Below are positions 1 to 7,588 of a stretch of DNA of 24,739 nucleotides, one piece after another (the first letter of the stretch is position 1; every line of letters begins with the position of its first letter). The position numbers were made by a program, and so were the translations under genes. Source of the stretch: Modestobacter sp. (GTDB lineage Bacteria > Actinomycetota > Actinomycetes > Mycobacteriales > Geodermatophilaceae); NCBI GenBank assembly GCA_025963425.1, contig JAOPUQ010000308.1, positions 1 through 24,739 on the forward strand. Direction: 5' to 3'. The notes below the pieces were generated by a model that was given only the letters and a program-made list of their open reading frames with translations, did no database searches and was not told where the DNA came from.

Positions 1-1
1 G

Positions 2-38
2 CCACCAGGTCCGGGGACCGCATCGCCGGACCTGGTGG
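2..38. repeat. Perfect 13-bp inverted repeat
   Basis: CCACCAGGTCCGG (2-14) and its exact complement CCGGACCTGGTGG (26-38) flank an 11-nt loop. No T-run follows on either strand. It could be a terminator-like hairpin of a gene further left, or it could lie within the coding end of the partial gene. Confidence 0.6.
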
Positions 39-202
39 ACGGCTCCCGCGGGGCCATCCCGTCGATGCACTGTGACCCCGACGACGCCCTGGCCGACCTG
101 CACACCTACCGGGCCCACCCGGCGAAGACGGACACGACCGAGCGCGTGGACCTGTTCACCGCCTGGCTGACCGAGGCCACCCCGGCCCGCTCCACCGACT
201 GA
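2..202 (+). CDS. C-terminal end of an unidentified protein (5' partial)
   Basis: An open frame enters from the left edge and ends at TGA 200-202, giving the last 66 residues of a protein. The tail is acidic and ordinary in composition (it contains DPDDALADLHTYRAH and ends ATPARSTD), so it reads like real coding sequence. I do not recognise the family. The first 12 codons coincide with a perfect 13-bp inverted repeat at 2-38, which is unusual inside a gene. A possible GTG-start ORF follows at 232. Confidence 0.5.
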   Translation, partial: PPGPGTASPDLVDGSRGAIPSMHCDPDDALADLHTYRAHPAKTDTTERVDLFTAWLTEATPARSTD

Positions 203-231
203 CCCGCGGATCCGGACCAGGGGATGCACCC

Positions 232-546
232 GTGACCGTCAGCGAGACCGCCAGGCTCGACCACCTCGCCCGAGGGCGGCTGCTGATGGACATGACCGAG
301 GACCGGCGAGCCCGTCGCGACATCGTCCTGTTCACGATGAGCGACCCCACCGCGCGCGGCAGGGCACCGCGGGTCTACTGGACGCCGCGCACCGCTGCCC
401 CGATGAGTCGGCCTGCGCGGCACGGGGCGTGGGCGAAGCGGATCACCACCAGCCGCGCCGTCTGGTCCAGATCAGCAGCAGGATCGACATCACGACCATG
501 GCGCCGACCAGCACGCCGAGGAACACCGGGTCGCTGGCCGAGTTGA
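232..546 (+). CDS. Doubtful small ORF, hypothetical
   Basis: A GTG at 232 has a GGGGA Shine-Dalgarno-like motif 8 nt upstream and opens a 104-codon frame. The first ~45 residues (VSETARLDHLARGRLLMDM, then acidic and basic residues) look protein-like. The rest is Arg/Ser/Pro-rich and overlaps the 3' end of the convergent corA-like gene by about 100 nt, as expected of a shadow. It may be a remnant whose true end was lost, or not a gene. Confidence 0.25.
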   Translation: MTVSETARLDHLARGRLLMDMTEDRRARRDIVLFTMSDPTARGRAPRVYWTPRTAAPMSRPARHGAWAKRITTSRAVWSRSAAGSTSRPWRRPARRGTPGRWPS

Positions 547-1456
547 CGATCACGTTCATGCCCATCACCGAGGACAGGGCCGTGATCGGCAGGGTGATGG
601 CGGCGATCACCGCGAGCCGCTCGGCCGCGATCGCCATCTTGGTGTGCGTCCGGGTCTGATAGAACTCGATCACGCCCTGCATGTAGTCGCCCTGGCTGTG
701 CGCCATGGTCGCGAGCCGCTCGAACTGATCGAGGCTGTTGCCCAGCAACGTCTGCCCGGACTCCCCGTACACGGCCAGCGCACTCATCCGGCCGTAGATC
801 TCGTGGCTCAGCGAGGCCATGGTGCGGACGGTGAGCAGCCCGTGGCGCACCCGGAACATCCCGTCGAGGAAGCGCTCGGCGTCCCCCAGCTGGCCCGCGG
901 TGACCTGCTGCTCGAAGCGCCACACCTCGGTCGTGCGCTCGGCCAGGTGGTCGCGCATCCGGACGGTCAGCGCGGAGACGATCGAGGACGACAGCTCGAA
1001 GGCCGACGCCGGCCGCAGCCGCCCGGCATCCAGGCGGGCGGCGACCGCATCGGTCTCCACGCGGGTGGCGGCCGGATCCACGGCCGGGTTGATCGGGCCG
1101 TGGACGGTGACGAGGTAGCGCGCGCTCACGAACTGGTCCAGTTCGATGTAGTGGACGTGCCCGTTGCGGCCCGGCTCGGGTGCATGCAGCACGACAAGCA
1201 CGTGGTCGGGGTACACGTGCGCCTTCGGGACGGAGTTGCGCTCGAGACAGTCCTGGACCGCGCGCGGGTGGAAGCCGAAGACGTCGGCGAGGACGCGTTC
1301 GGTGTCGGGGTGGTCGACGGGGAGGTCCACCCACACGAAGCCGTCGTCGCGTGCGAGCGCTGCCGTCAACTGGTCACCGGTGCAGCGCTCGGTGCCCGCT
1401 CGGGACACGAACCGCACGTCCATGGCACCCACCCGGTCGGAGCTGATGGTGGACAC
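443..1456 (-). CDS. corA: CorA-family Mg2+/divalent metal transporter
   Basis: The 337-residue protein has CorA architecture: a large N-terminal cytosolic domain and two C-terminal membrane helices. The pore signature Gly-Met-Asn is at about residues 299-301 (MGMNVIVN). The second helix (about 308-330) ends in a basic WTRRRGWW tail. CorA pentamers carry Mg2+, and sometimes Co2+ or Ni2+, across the cytoplasmic membrane. Length is normal. The start used is the first Met; a second Met 11 codons later (before DVRFVSRAG) is a reasonable alternative. It is divergent from the universal stress gene, so both promoters must lie in 1457-1605. Confidence 0.9.
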   Translation of the reverse strand: MSTISSDRVGAMDVRFVSRAGTERCTGDQLTAALARDDGFVWVDLPVDHPDTERVLADVFGFHPRAVQDCLERNSVPKAHVYPDHVLVVLHAPEPGRNGHVHYIELDQFVSARYLVTVHGPINPAVDPAATRVETDAVAARLDAGRLRPASAFELSSSIVSALTVRMRDHLAERTTEVWRFEQQVTAGQLGDAERFLDGMFRVRHGLLTVRTMASLSHEIYGRMSALAVYGESGQTLLGNSLDQFERLATMAHSQGDYMQGVIEFYQTRTHTKMAIAAERLAVIAAITLPITALSSVMGMNVIVNSASDPVFLGVLVGAMVVMSILLLIWTRRRGWW

Positions 1457-1556
1457 AGTTCAGCCCTCGGAGAGGGGATTGGGAAGGCACCCGCCGACGA
1501 TGGTGGCGGTTGCTCGCGATGGACGCGGGGGCCGGTCAAGGGCGGATGCATGGTCA

Positions 1557-1571
1557 GGGACTTCTTCCTCC
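1557..1571 (+). promoter_or_regulatory. Possible DosR/DevR-like half-site upstream of the stress gene
   Basis: GGGACTTCTTCCTCC lies 35 nt before the universal stress protein start. Its left half matches the GGGACT half of the mycobacterial dormancy-regulator box, and the right half matches poorly. Many universal stress genes in actinobacteria belong to that regulon, which is the only reason to report the site. It may be chance. Confidence 0.2.
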
Positions 1572-1605
1572 TGTGCCGGGAGCCGGGGCGCGGGACCGTA
1601 CCGGC

Positions 1606-2529
1606 ATGACCCGCGTCCTCGAGCAGGCCGCTCCTGCAATTCCGGGGCCCCACCGGCCCGGGACGGTCGTCGTCGGCTTCGACGGCTCGGCACCGGCCTG
1701 GCCGGCGCTGTACTGGGCGGCGGCCGAAGCCGTCGGTACCGGGCGGCGGTTGCAGGTGCTCTCGGTCATCCGCTGGCCGCAGCCGGAGCTGGGCGGGCTC
1801 CGGCTGCCACCGGGCGTCGGCGACCTCGACCGGACCCGTCGAACCGCCACGGCGTCACTGGGAGCCGCCGCGGCACACTGCCGCGAGGCATTCCCGGGCG
1901 TGCACGTGACCCCGGCCGTCGTCAGAGGCACTCCGGTGGACGTGCTGAGCCAGCTGGCCATGGAGTCGGGACTGCTGGTGCTGGGTGCCTCGGGGCAGAC
2001 GGCCGCCGCACAGGTGCTGCTCGGTTCCAGCGCCGCGGAGGTGCTCCGTCGGGTGACCACGACCGTTGTCGTCGTCCGTGGCGTGCCCACGCACCGGCGT
2101 GGCACCGCCGGCCGTGTCGTGGTCGGGGTGGACACCTCTCCCGACGGGGACCGGGCGCTTCGCCACGCGATGGCCGTCGCTGCCCGCCGCGGGTGCGAGG
2201 TGGTCGCCGTGCACGCCTGTCTCGACCTGCCGCTGGCCGCCCTCGCTGGCAGCGAGGACGTGGACCAGGGCCGGCTGCGCGCCGACGGGGCGGCTCTCCT
2301 GGCCGCGCGCCTGCTCGCCGTCCGGGAGACGTACCCGCAGGTCCTCGTGCACCCGGTGGTCGCCATCGACCACCCGGCGCAGGCGCTGCTGGACCACGCG
2401 GCAGGAGCAGACCTGGTCGTCGTGGGCCGGAAGGGCCGCGCGCGGACGTCGGGCGCAGCCCCGGGCAGCGTGACCCACGCAGTGGCTCACTACGCACCCT
2501 GCCCGGTCGCGGTGGTCGGCGAGTCCTGA
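1606..2529 (+). CDS. Universal stress protein, two tandem UspA domains
   Basis: The 307-residue protein holds two UspA folds (about 18-155 and 165-306). Each has the ATP-binding signature G-x2-G-x9-G-S: GASG...GSS in domain 1 and GRKG...GSV in domain 2. Both copies are complete, so it is probably of the nucleotide-binding type. Such proteins are cytoplasmic and help survival under hypoxia, starvation or oxidative stress. The ATG at 1606 is chosen because the first domain begins about 18 residues later; the frame is open further upstream, but that part is Gly/Arg-rich and lacks family features. The neighbouring DUF1876-like and DUF1918 genes are common companions. Confidence 0.9.
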   Translation: MTRVLEQAAPAIPGPHRPGTVVVGFDGSAPAWPALYWAAAEAVGTGRRLQVLSVIRWPQPELGGLRLPPGVGDLDRTRRTATASLGAAAAHCREAFPGVHVTPAVVRGTPVDVLSQLAMESGLLVLGASGQTAAAQVLLGSSAAEVLRRVTTTVVVVRGVPTHRRGTAGRVVVGVDTSPDGDRALRHAMAVAARRGCEVVAVHACLDLPLAALAGSEDVDQGRLRADGAALLAARLLAVRETYPQVLVHPVVAIDHPAQALLDHAAGADLVVVGRKGRARTSGAAPGSVTHAVAHYAPCPVAVVGES

Positions 2530-2624
2530 GCTGCAGGAGCCCGGAGGGCCCTTGGCACAGCCTTCCGGCCGCTGATCCGGGGCGGTTTCACGGTGGCATC
2601 CCTGGACCCAACAGAGGAGGAACC

Positions 2625-2714
2625 ATGGCGGAGACCAAGAACTGGACCGTCGACATCGCGCTCGGCGAGCGCGACGGGCGGGTCACCGCCGGCGGGACCG
2701 GCTGGCGACCCTGA
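2625..2714 (+). pseudogene. Truncated DUF1876-like (dsRBD-like) gene
   Basis: A strong ribosome site (GAGGAGG) precedes ATG 2625. The product starts MAETKNWTVDIALGERDGR, closely resembling the N-terminus of small actinobacterial DUF1876 proteins, which are usually about 85-100 residues. The frame stops after 29 codons. I cannot find the conserved second half in any frame before the next gene at 2790, so the gene has lost its 3' part by deletion rather than by a simple frameshift. The well-preserved ribosome site suggests recent loss. It might still make a 29-residue peptide. Confidence 0.6.
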
Positions 2715-2789
2715 CCTCCCCGACGCACGGGATGCTGGACCGCGCAGCCTTCCCGGTCGCCGTGGCCCCGTCGGCTCAGGAGAGAGGAA

Positions 2790-3014
2790 ATGATCATGCA
2801 CGCAGAGGTGGGCAACTGGCTGGTGATCCGCAGCCGCATCCTGGACGTCCCGGTCCGGCTCGGCCAGATCGTGGAGGTCTCCCGTCCGGACGGCGGACCC
2901 CCGTACGTCGTCCGCTGGAGCGATGACGACCGGACGAGCGTGGTGTTCCCGGGTCCCGACGCCGTGGTGATGGACGACCCACCCGCCACGGCGGTCGGCC
3001 CGCGCTCCGGCTGA
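2790..3014 (+). CDS. DUF1918 domain small protein
   Basis: The 74-residue product has the compact SH3-like DUF1918 pattern: MHAEVGNWLVIRS, then a G-x-I-V-E-V strand, PDG-PPYVVRW and VVFPGPDAVV. This family of unknown function is common in actinobacteria, often beside stress genes. An AGGAGAGAGG ribosome site fits ATG 2790, or the in-frame ATG two codons later. The C-terminal ~12 residues extend beyond the domain. A perfect hairpin follows the stop. Confidence 0.85.
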   Translation: MIMHAEVGNWLVIRSRILDVPVRLGQIVEVSRPDGGPPYVVRWSDDDRTSVVFPGPDAVVMDDPPATAVGPRSG

Positions 3015-3022
3015 CTTCCGGG

Positions 3023-3039
3023 CTGCAGGTGTCCTGCAG
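3023..3039. terminator. Short perfect hairpin between convergent genes
   Basis: CTGCAGG-TGT-CCTGCAG forms a 7-bp stem 8 nt after the DUF1918 stop. The convergent oxidoreductase gene ends at 3095. There is no T-tract, so it is only a possible bidirectional terminator. Confidence 0.4.
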
Positions 3040-3094
3040 GCATCCGGCCGCGACCGCCGGCCGTCGGAGTACGGCACCCGCCGGGCCGGGCCGG

Positions 3095-3976
3095 TCAGCC
3101 GTGCAGCGCCAGGTCGGTCTCTGCTGCCTCGATCAAGCGCTGCAGGTGCAGGCCGTGCTCGATGTCGAGAGGGTGCGACCGCCCGTCGGTCACGGCCCGG
3201 GCGAACTCGGCCACCATCTGCACGTGCGCGTCGGGCCCCACGGCGCCGATGGCCTCGACCTCCGCGGTCCCCCGCGGTCCGGTGACCGCCACGAAGGCGA
3301 CGTCCGCGCCCCCGGTCACTCCCGCGTAGAGCGATGCCTCCGAGAGGTGGCCCACCTGGTGGTCGAGCATCATGCCCATCCAGCCGCGCAGGTCCCCACG
3401 TGCATGCATTCCGACGATCGGCCCCAGAGCCGCCTCCAGCAGGTCGAAGAGGTCGGCTGCCCGGTCCCGGAGCACCCCCGGGGCCAGCCGCCGAGCCGGC
3501 GTCGGTACCCCGCGGACATGCGTGCCGGTGAGGACCCGGCCGACCCCGCCGACCGGGTCGACGGCCGGCGCGTCGGTCTCCAGGAAACGGCGGACGTCGG
3601 CGGCGAAGCGCCACATGAGAGAGACCATCGTGGGGACCTTCTGGCGGACGACGAGGGAGGTGAGCTCCTCGGCCCCGGCGATGTCCCCGCCGACCGGCTT
3701 CTCCAGCAGCAGCGCGCAGCCGCGCCGGGCCGCCCGTGCGGCGTACTCCTCCTGGACCGGCGGAGGCACCGCGAACACGACCGCGGTGCACCGCTCGATC
3801 AGATCCTCGAAGCGCTCGCACGGCGCCGCTCCGTGGCGCTCCGCCAGCCGCTGGACCGGATCTCCGGAACGTCCCCACACCGCCACGAAGTCCACGTCGG
3901 GACACGTCGACAACGCCGGCGCGTAGACGTCCCTGGCCCGGCTGCCCGCGCCGACCAGGCCGACGGCAACTGCCAC
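3095..3976 (-). CDS. Gfo/Idh/MocA-family NAD(P)-dependent oxidoreductase
   Basis: The N-terminal Rossmann domain opens with VAVAVGLVGAGSRARD and continues to the family's EKP signature (LLLEKPVGG). This Lys takes part in catalysis in the family. The C-terminal half is the mixed sheet domain. Members oxidise or reduce sugars, inositols or their derivatives; the substrate here is not predictable. GTG 3976 is chosen because the glycine motif begins within the first ten residues. The frame extends 44 codons upstream to 4108, but that part is Arg/Pro-rich. At 293 residues it is slightly short for the family (usually 330-390). It lies 231 nt downstream of the SMP-30-like gene on the same strand; together they suggest sugar or sugar-acid catabolism. 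Confidence 0.85.
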   Translation of the reverse strand: MAVAVGLVGAGSRARDVYAPALSTCPDVDFVAVWGRSGDPVQRLAERHGAAPCERFEDLIERCTAVVFAVPPPVQEEYAARAARRGCALLLEKPVGGDIAGAEELTSLVVRQKVPTMVSLMWRFAADVRRFLETDAPAVDPVGGVGRVLTGTHVRGVPTPARRLAPGVLRDRAADLFDLLEAALGPIVGMHARGDLRGWMGMMLDHQVGHLSEASLYAGVTGGADVAFVAVTGPRGTAEVEAIGAVGPDAHVQMVAEFARAVTDGRSHPLDIEHGLHLQRLIEAAETDLALHG

Positions 3977-4207
3977 GGCCCGACGGTAGATGGCAGCGGG
4001 GGCGCGGTGCGGGGCCGGCGGCCGAATACGGCAGACCTGCCGATGCCGGCCTTCACCCTCCGTGTCCCCCACCCTCCGAGCAGCGCACGACAGGACAGCA
4101 GGCACCATCCGCGCCGTGTCCCTGCCGAACGGGCGACCGTCCCGGCGCCTGACCCGGCCTGACGCCCCTGGGAGCCGGTCGGGACAGCGAACCGGCGTGG
4201 GGGCGGA

Positions 4208-5120
4208 TCAGACCCGGGTCAGGCCGCGAACCGGCCCCCGGTAGGGGAAGGCGGGCCGGCCGAGGACGTCCGGGATCCGCGTGGTGAACAGCCTGCCGGC
4301 GTCGGGCTGGGTGGCCTGCTCCCTCACCGACAGCCCGTCGGCGGCCGTGCTCACCACGAGCACGTCCAGCGCGGGACCGGCGAAAGCGCACCCGGTCGCC
4401 CGCGTGGCGCGCACGCGCACGACGGCCTCGAGCGTCCCCGCGGCGCTGTACCGGCGCACCTCACCAGTGCCCCACAGCGCCATCCAGAGGTGGCCCGCCC
4501 GGTCCACCGCGAGGCCCTGGGGAGTGCCGGACCCGCTGTCGCCGAACTCGAGCAGGACCCGGGGTGGGCCCAGCATGCCCAGGTCCACGTCGTAGTCGAA
4601 GGCGGTCACGGTGCCGGCGCCGGAGTCGGCGAGGTAGAGGACGTCGTCGTCCGGAGACCAGGCGATCCCGGTGGCGACCGCCAGTCCCGTGAGTGCGGCG
4701 ATGACCGTCGTCCAGGTCGACCCGGTACAGGGATCCCGCCCCGGGCTCCTCGTGCGGGCCTCCTGTGCCGGCGAAGAACCGGCCGGCCCGGTCGCAGGCG
4801 CCACTGCGCATCGGAGTCCGGGTCCCCGCCTCGTCGATGAGGTCCAGCAGGACGGTCACCTGCCCGTCCGGGGTGAGGCCGCAGAACCCACCACCGGCGG
4901 CCAGCACCCAGCCGGAGGTCACGGCGCGGGCGACGGCGCCCACGGGTCGGCCGACGGGCCGCACCGCCAGGTCGCTCACGCTGCCGTCCGGGGCGACCCG
5001 GCCCCAACAGACCTGGCCGGCGGTGTCCACCCAGAGCAGCTCACCGGCGGCGTCATCCCAGACGGGTCCCGCCGCGTGCCGAGCGGGGCGCACCGGCGTG
5101 GGCTCAGCCAGGAGAGGCAT
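4208..5120 (-). pseudogene. SMP-30/gluconolactonase-like gene with one frameshift
   Basis: Two adjacent frames together encode a near full-length (~304 aa) SMP-30/LRE beta-propeller. The first frame runs from ATG 5120 (MPLLAEPTPVRPARHAAGP) through RTPMRSGACDRAGRFFAGT to YRVDLDDG. The second picks up at TVIAALTGLAVATGIAWSP and runs to the stop at 4208. The switch lies within about 4704-4714 and needs a single-base indel. SMP-30 enzymes hydrolyse sugar lactones and use a bound divalent metal. The rest is conserved with no other stop, so this is either a very recent pseudogene or a sequencing error. An in-frame start at 5210 would add 30 residues without family features. Confidence 0.8.
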
Positions 5121-5260
5121 CACAGGGCGGCTGTGCCCAGAACCCCAGATCGTCACACCGATCGACGCAGACCGTTCGTCGCGCTGGCGGCGTTCAGCGT
5201 GGTCGTCCACCGGGTATGCCGCCGGGCGCCCGGCACTCCCGGTGTCTGGACGGGGTGCCC

Positions 5261-5472
5261 CTGACCGACACGGCGATGGCGATCAGCGGGGGTGAGGCGC
5301 GCGAGCCCGCCGACGAACTCCCCGGGAGTCCGAGCCGTCGCTGCGGCCCGGAGTACGAGCAGGCCGAGCCGTTCGACCGGGAGATGTTCATCGAACGGGT
5401 GGCCCGTCACGGTGGACGGGGTCGAGGACGTGCTGGCACAGCGCCCGCGAGACATCTCGTTGCTCGAGGAGA
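5261..5472 (+). pseudogene. Decayed DUF2267 paralogue
   Basis: Two short stretches match the DUF2267 pattern. The first frame reads AISGGEAREPADELPG then EYEQAEPFDREMFIERVARH, which is the middle of the domain. The second, in another frame from about 5412, reads GVEDVLAQRPRDISLLEE, which is the usual C-terminus. The ~25 residues expected between them are missing, and so is the N-terminus. It is a remnant of a second copy directly before the intact gene at 5473. Its last codons carry the ribosome site of that gene. Confidence 0.65.
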
Positions 5473-5856
5473 GTGAGTGGACCGGTGGACAAGAAGACCT
5501 TCTGTGCAGCCGTTGCCGAGCGTGCCGGACTCTCCAAGGAGGAGGCCGCGGACCTGACCCGCGCGACCCTGGAGGAGATCGCCGGCCAGATCAGCGGCGG
5601 GGAGGTCCAGCGGCTCGCGGTGGGGCTGCCGGACTGGCTCGAGCCCCACCTCCCCCGGCACGACAGGCGGGCGCACCCGAAGCCGTTGACCGAGTTCGTC
5701 CGGGAGATCAGCCAGAGGACCGGGCTGAAGGAGGAGGAGGCCCGGCGAGGCATGAGAGCGCTCCTGACCGTCCTGCGCGAGGCCATGGACCCCACGCACC
5801 TGGAGCACGCGCTGTCGATGCTCCCCAAGGACTACCGCCAGCTCGAGGCGGCCTGA
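5473..5856 (+). CDS. DUF2267 family protein
   Basis: The 127-residue helical protein has the family's two-repeat layout: DKKTFCAAVAERAGLSKEEA, then ISGGEVQRLAVGLP, LTEFVREISQRTGLKEEEA and the closing MLPKDYRQLE. Function is unknown; in actinobacteria these genes sit among stress and envelope small proteins. GTG 5473 has GAGGAGA five nt upstream; a GTG four codons later is also possible. A decayed copy lies immediately upstream. Confidence 0.85.
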   Translation: MSGPVDKKTFCAAVAERAGLSKEEAADLTRATLEEIAGQISGGEVQRLAVGLPDWLEPHLPRHDRRAHPKPLTEFVREISQRTGLKEEEARRGMRALLTVLREAMDPTHLEHALSMLPKDYRQLEAA

Positions 5857-5975
5857 GGGGCCCGAGGCGGCCCGGGTCCGGCGCGCGCCGTCCTCGTGTG
5901 GATGGTGTGCCGGGGGGTAGCTCAGCATCCGACGCCAGGCCGCGGCGCCACCGAACCCATCCAGGGGATCGACGC

Positions 5976-7043
5976 ATGAGTCGCCTCTTCTCACCGCTGA
6001 CGCTGCGCGGCACCACCTTCCGCAACCGGGTCTGGGTGGCCCCGATGTGCCAGTACAGCTCGGACCTGGGTTACCCGAACGACTGGCATCTGGCCCACCT
6101 GGGCGGCCTTGCCCGGGGCGGCTCCGGGCTGGTCATGCAGGAGGCCACGGCGGTGACCCCCGGGGGCCGGATCACCCCCTCCGACGCCGGCATCTGGGAC
6201 GACGAGCAGGCCGATGCCTACTCGCAGATCACGTCCTTCATCCGGCGCCAGGGCGCCGTTCCCGGCATCCAGCTGTCGCATGCCGGCCGCAAGGCCTCGA
6301 CCGAGCGGCCGTGGGAAGGCGACGGTTACGTCGAGATCGACCAGGGCGGATGGGAGACAGTGGGTCCCTCATCGGTGGCCTTCGGCGACTGGCCGGCGCC
6401 GAAGGAGCTGAGCGTCGACGAGATCCACTCCGTGGTGCGGGCCTTCCGGGACGCCGCGCACAGGGCGATCGACGCCGGATACGTCGTGGCCGAGGTCCAT
6501 GGCGCGCACGGCTACCTGCTGCATCAGTTCCTCTCGCCGCTGTCCAACCACCGCACCGACGACTACGGCGGGGACCTGGAGGGACGCAGCCGTTTCCTGG
6601 TCCAGGTGGTCGACGCGGTCCGCGAGGTCTGGCCGGACGAGCGGCCGCTGTTCGTCCGGTTCTCGGCCACCGACTGGGCACCCGGTGGTTGGGACGTCGA
6701 GGAGACCGTGGAGCTCTCCCGCCGCCTGGTGACGCACGGGGTGGACCTCATCGACGTGACCAGCGGCGGGCTGGTTCCTGGGGCCCGGATCGAGGTGGAG
6801 CCCGGCTACCAGGTGCCCTTCGCCCGGGCCGTGCGGGAGGGCTCGGGCCTGCCGGTGTCCGCGGTCGGGTTGATCGTCGCGCCGGAGCAAGCCGATCAGA
6901 TCCTGGTCAACCAGGCGGCGGATGCGGTCATGTTGGCCCGGGAGCTGTTGCGCAACCCGCACTGGCCGTGGACCGCCGCCCGGGCGCTCGGGGACGACGT
7001 CCCCTGGCCGTCCCCGTACGTCGGTGCCCGCCGGCGTCAGTGA
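5976..7043 (+). CDS. NADH:flavin oxidoreductase, YqjM-type old yellow enzyme
   Basis: The 355-residue FMN-dependent TIM barrel has the YqjM-class signatures. MCQYSS supplies the class-specific Cys (~25) and Tyr (~27). GIQLSHAGRKAS supplies Gln99. EVHGAHGYLLHQFLSP supplies the substrate-binding His pair (~175 and 178) and Tyr180. NHRTDDYGG follows. Such enzymes reduce activated C=C bonds of enals, enones and nitro compounds with NAD(P)H. Length is normal and the start is tight: MSRLFSPLTLRG is the usual N-terminus. No obvious partner gene lies nearby. Confidence 0.92.
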   Translation: MSRLFSPLTLRGTTFRNRVWVAPMCQYSSDLGYPNDWHLAHLGGLARGGSGLVMQEATAVTPGGRITPSDAGIWDDEQADAYSQITSFIRRQGAVPGIQLSHAGRKASTERPWEGDGYVEIDQGGWETVGPSSVAFGDWPAPKELSVDEIHSVVRAFRDAAHRAIDAGYVVAEVHGAHGYLLHQFLSPLSNHRTDDYGGDLEGRSRFLVQVVDAVREVWPDERPLFVRFSATDWAPGGWDVEETVELSRRLVTHGVDLIDVTSGGLVPGARIEVEPGYQVPFARAVREGSGLPVSAVGLIVAPEQADQILVNQAADAVMLARELLRNPHWPWTAARALGDDVPWPSPYVGARRRQ

Positions 7044-7124
7044 CGGCTCGCCACAAGCCCCGCCCAGGCACGCCACGGTCGCACCGGCCACGGCAAGTCG
7101 CTCGCCGACACCCGTCGGCGAGGA

Positions 7125-7250
7125 TCAGGCACCCCCCGCCCACCTGCGGAGGGCGGAGTTGATCAGGGCCAGGTGGGTGAACGCCTGGGGGAAGTTACCG
7201 AGCTGTTTCAGCGCTCAGACCGATCTCCTCGCCGTACAGCCCCAGGCCAT
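7125..7250 (-). pseudogene. C-terminal remnant of a GH15 glucoamylase/trehalase-like enzyme
   Basis: On the minus strand GLGLYGEEIGLSAETA is followed one frame over by LGNFPQAFTHLALINSALRR and a stop at 7125. The G-N-F-P-Q-A-F-x-H-L-A-L-I block is the characteristic C-terminal motif of bacterial GH15 proteins of about 600 residues, which release glucose or trehalose. Only about 40 residues remain, and a one-base shift separates the two halves. The lost gene would have run through the present regulator locus. Confidence 0.7.
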
Positions 7251-7479
7251 ACCGACAGGGCGGCCCCTCCCGTGCCGACATCACACGCGGGGGGATGCGC
7301 GACCACTGCGGCCGCGTGCGCTGCACGGGCACCGAGGTAGCGGGGTCGGATGCGGCCGCCGTCTCGTTGAGGGCCGGGGTCCCGGCCGTGACAGGCCGAA
7401 GCCAGGTGCCGCCCGGATCACCCGCCCCGGGTGGGCGGGCGACGAACCCAGGACGCCAGGGCTCGACGCCATGGTTCAT

Positions 7480-7503
7480 TTCCGGGACCATTCAGGTCGG
7501 AAG
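7480..7503. promoter_or_regulatory. Imperfect palindrome upstream of the LuxR gene
   Basis: TTCCGGGACC and GGTCGGAA are imperfect inverted arms around a short spacer, about 86 nt before the start at 7589. The layout loosely resembles a DosR-type box. It may be an operator, or chance in GC-rich DNA. Confidence 0.2.
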
Positions 7504-7588
7504 AAGGCGCCACCTCACGCGACGGTCGTCCACCGAGGTGCACCATCGCCGAGACGGCCGGAACGGTGTTGCGGCCGGGAAGAGGGCG

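Larger units (their letters stand above)
7044..7588. other. Gap with glycosidase debris and LuxR promoter region
   Basis: This 545-bp stretch has no intact gene. The 3' end of a lost GH15 gene occupies about 7125-7250 on the minus strand. The rest must hold the promoter of the regulator at 7589. A frame open from 7295 into that gene is not counted as coding because its Arg/Ser/Gly/Pro-rich translation lacks any family feature. Confidence 0.6.

Noticed and set aside
2490..3905. 471-codon minus-strand frame
   Set aside because: It spans the DUF1918 gene, an intergenic hairpin and the oxidoreductase in a shadow frame. It has no recognisable domain.
7295..7588. 98-residue N-terminal extension of the LuxR gene
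   Set aside because: Arg/Ser/Gly/Pro-rich text overlaps the palindrome and the region near the GH15 remnant. The family's own N-terminal motif starts at 7589.
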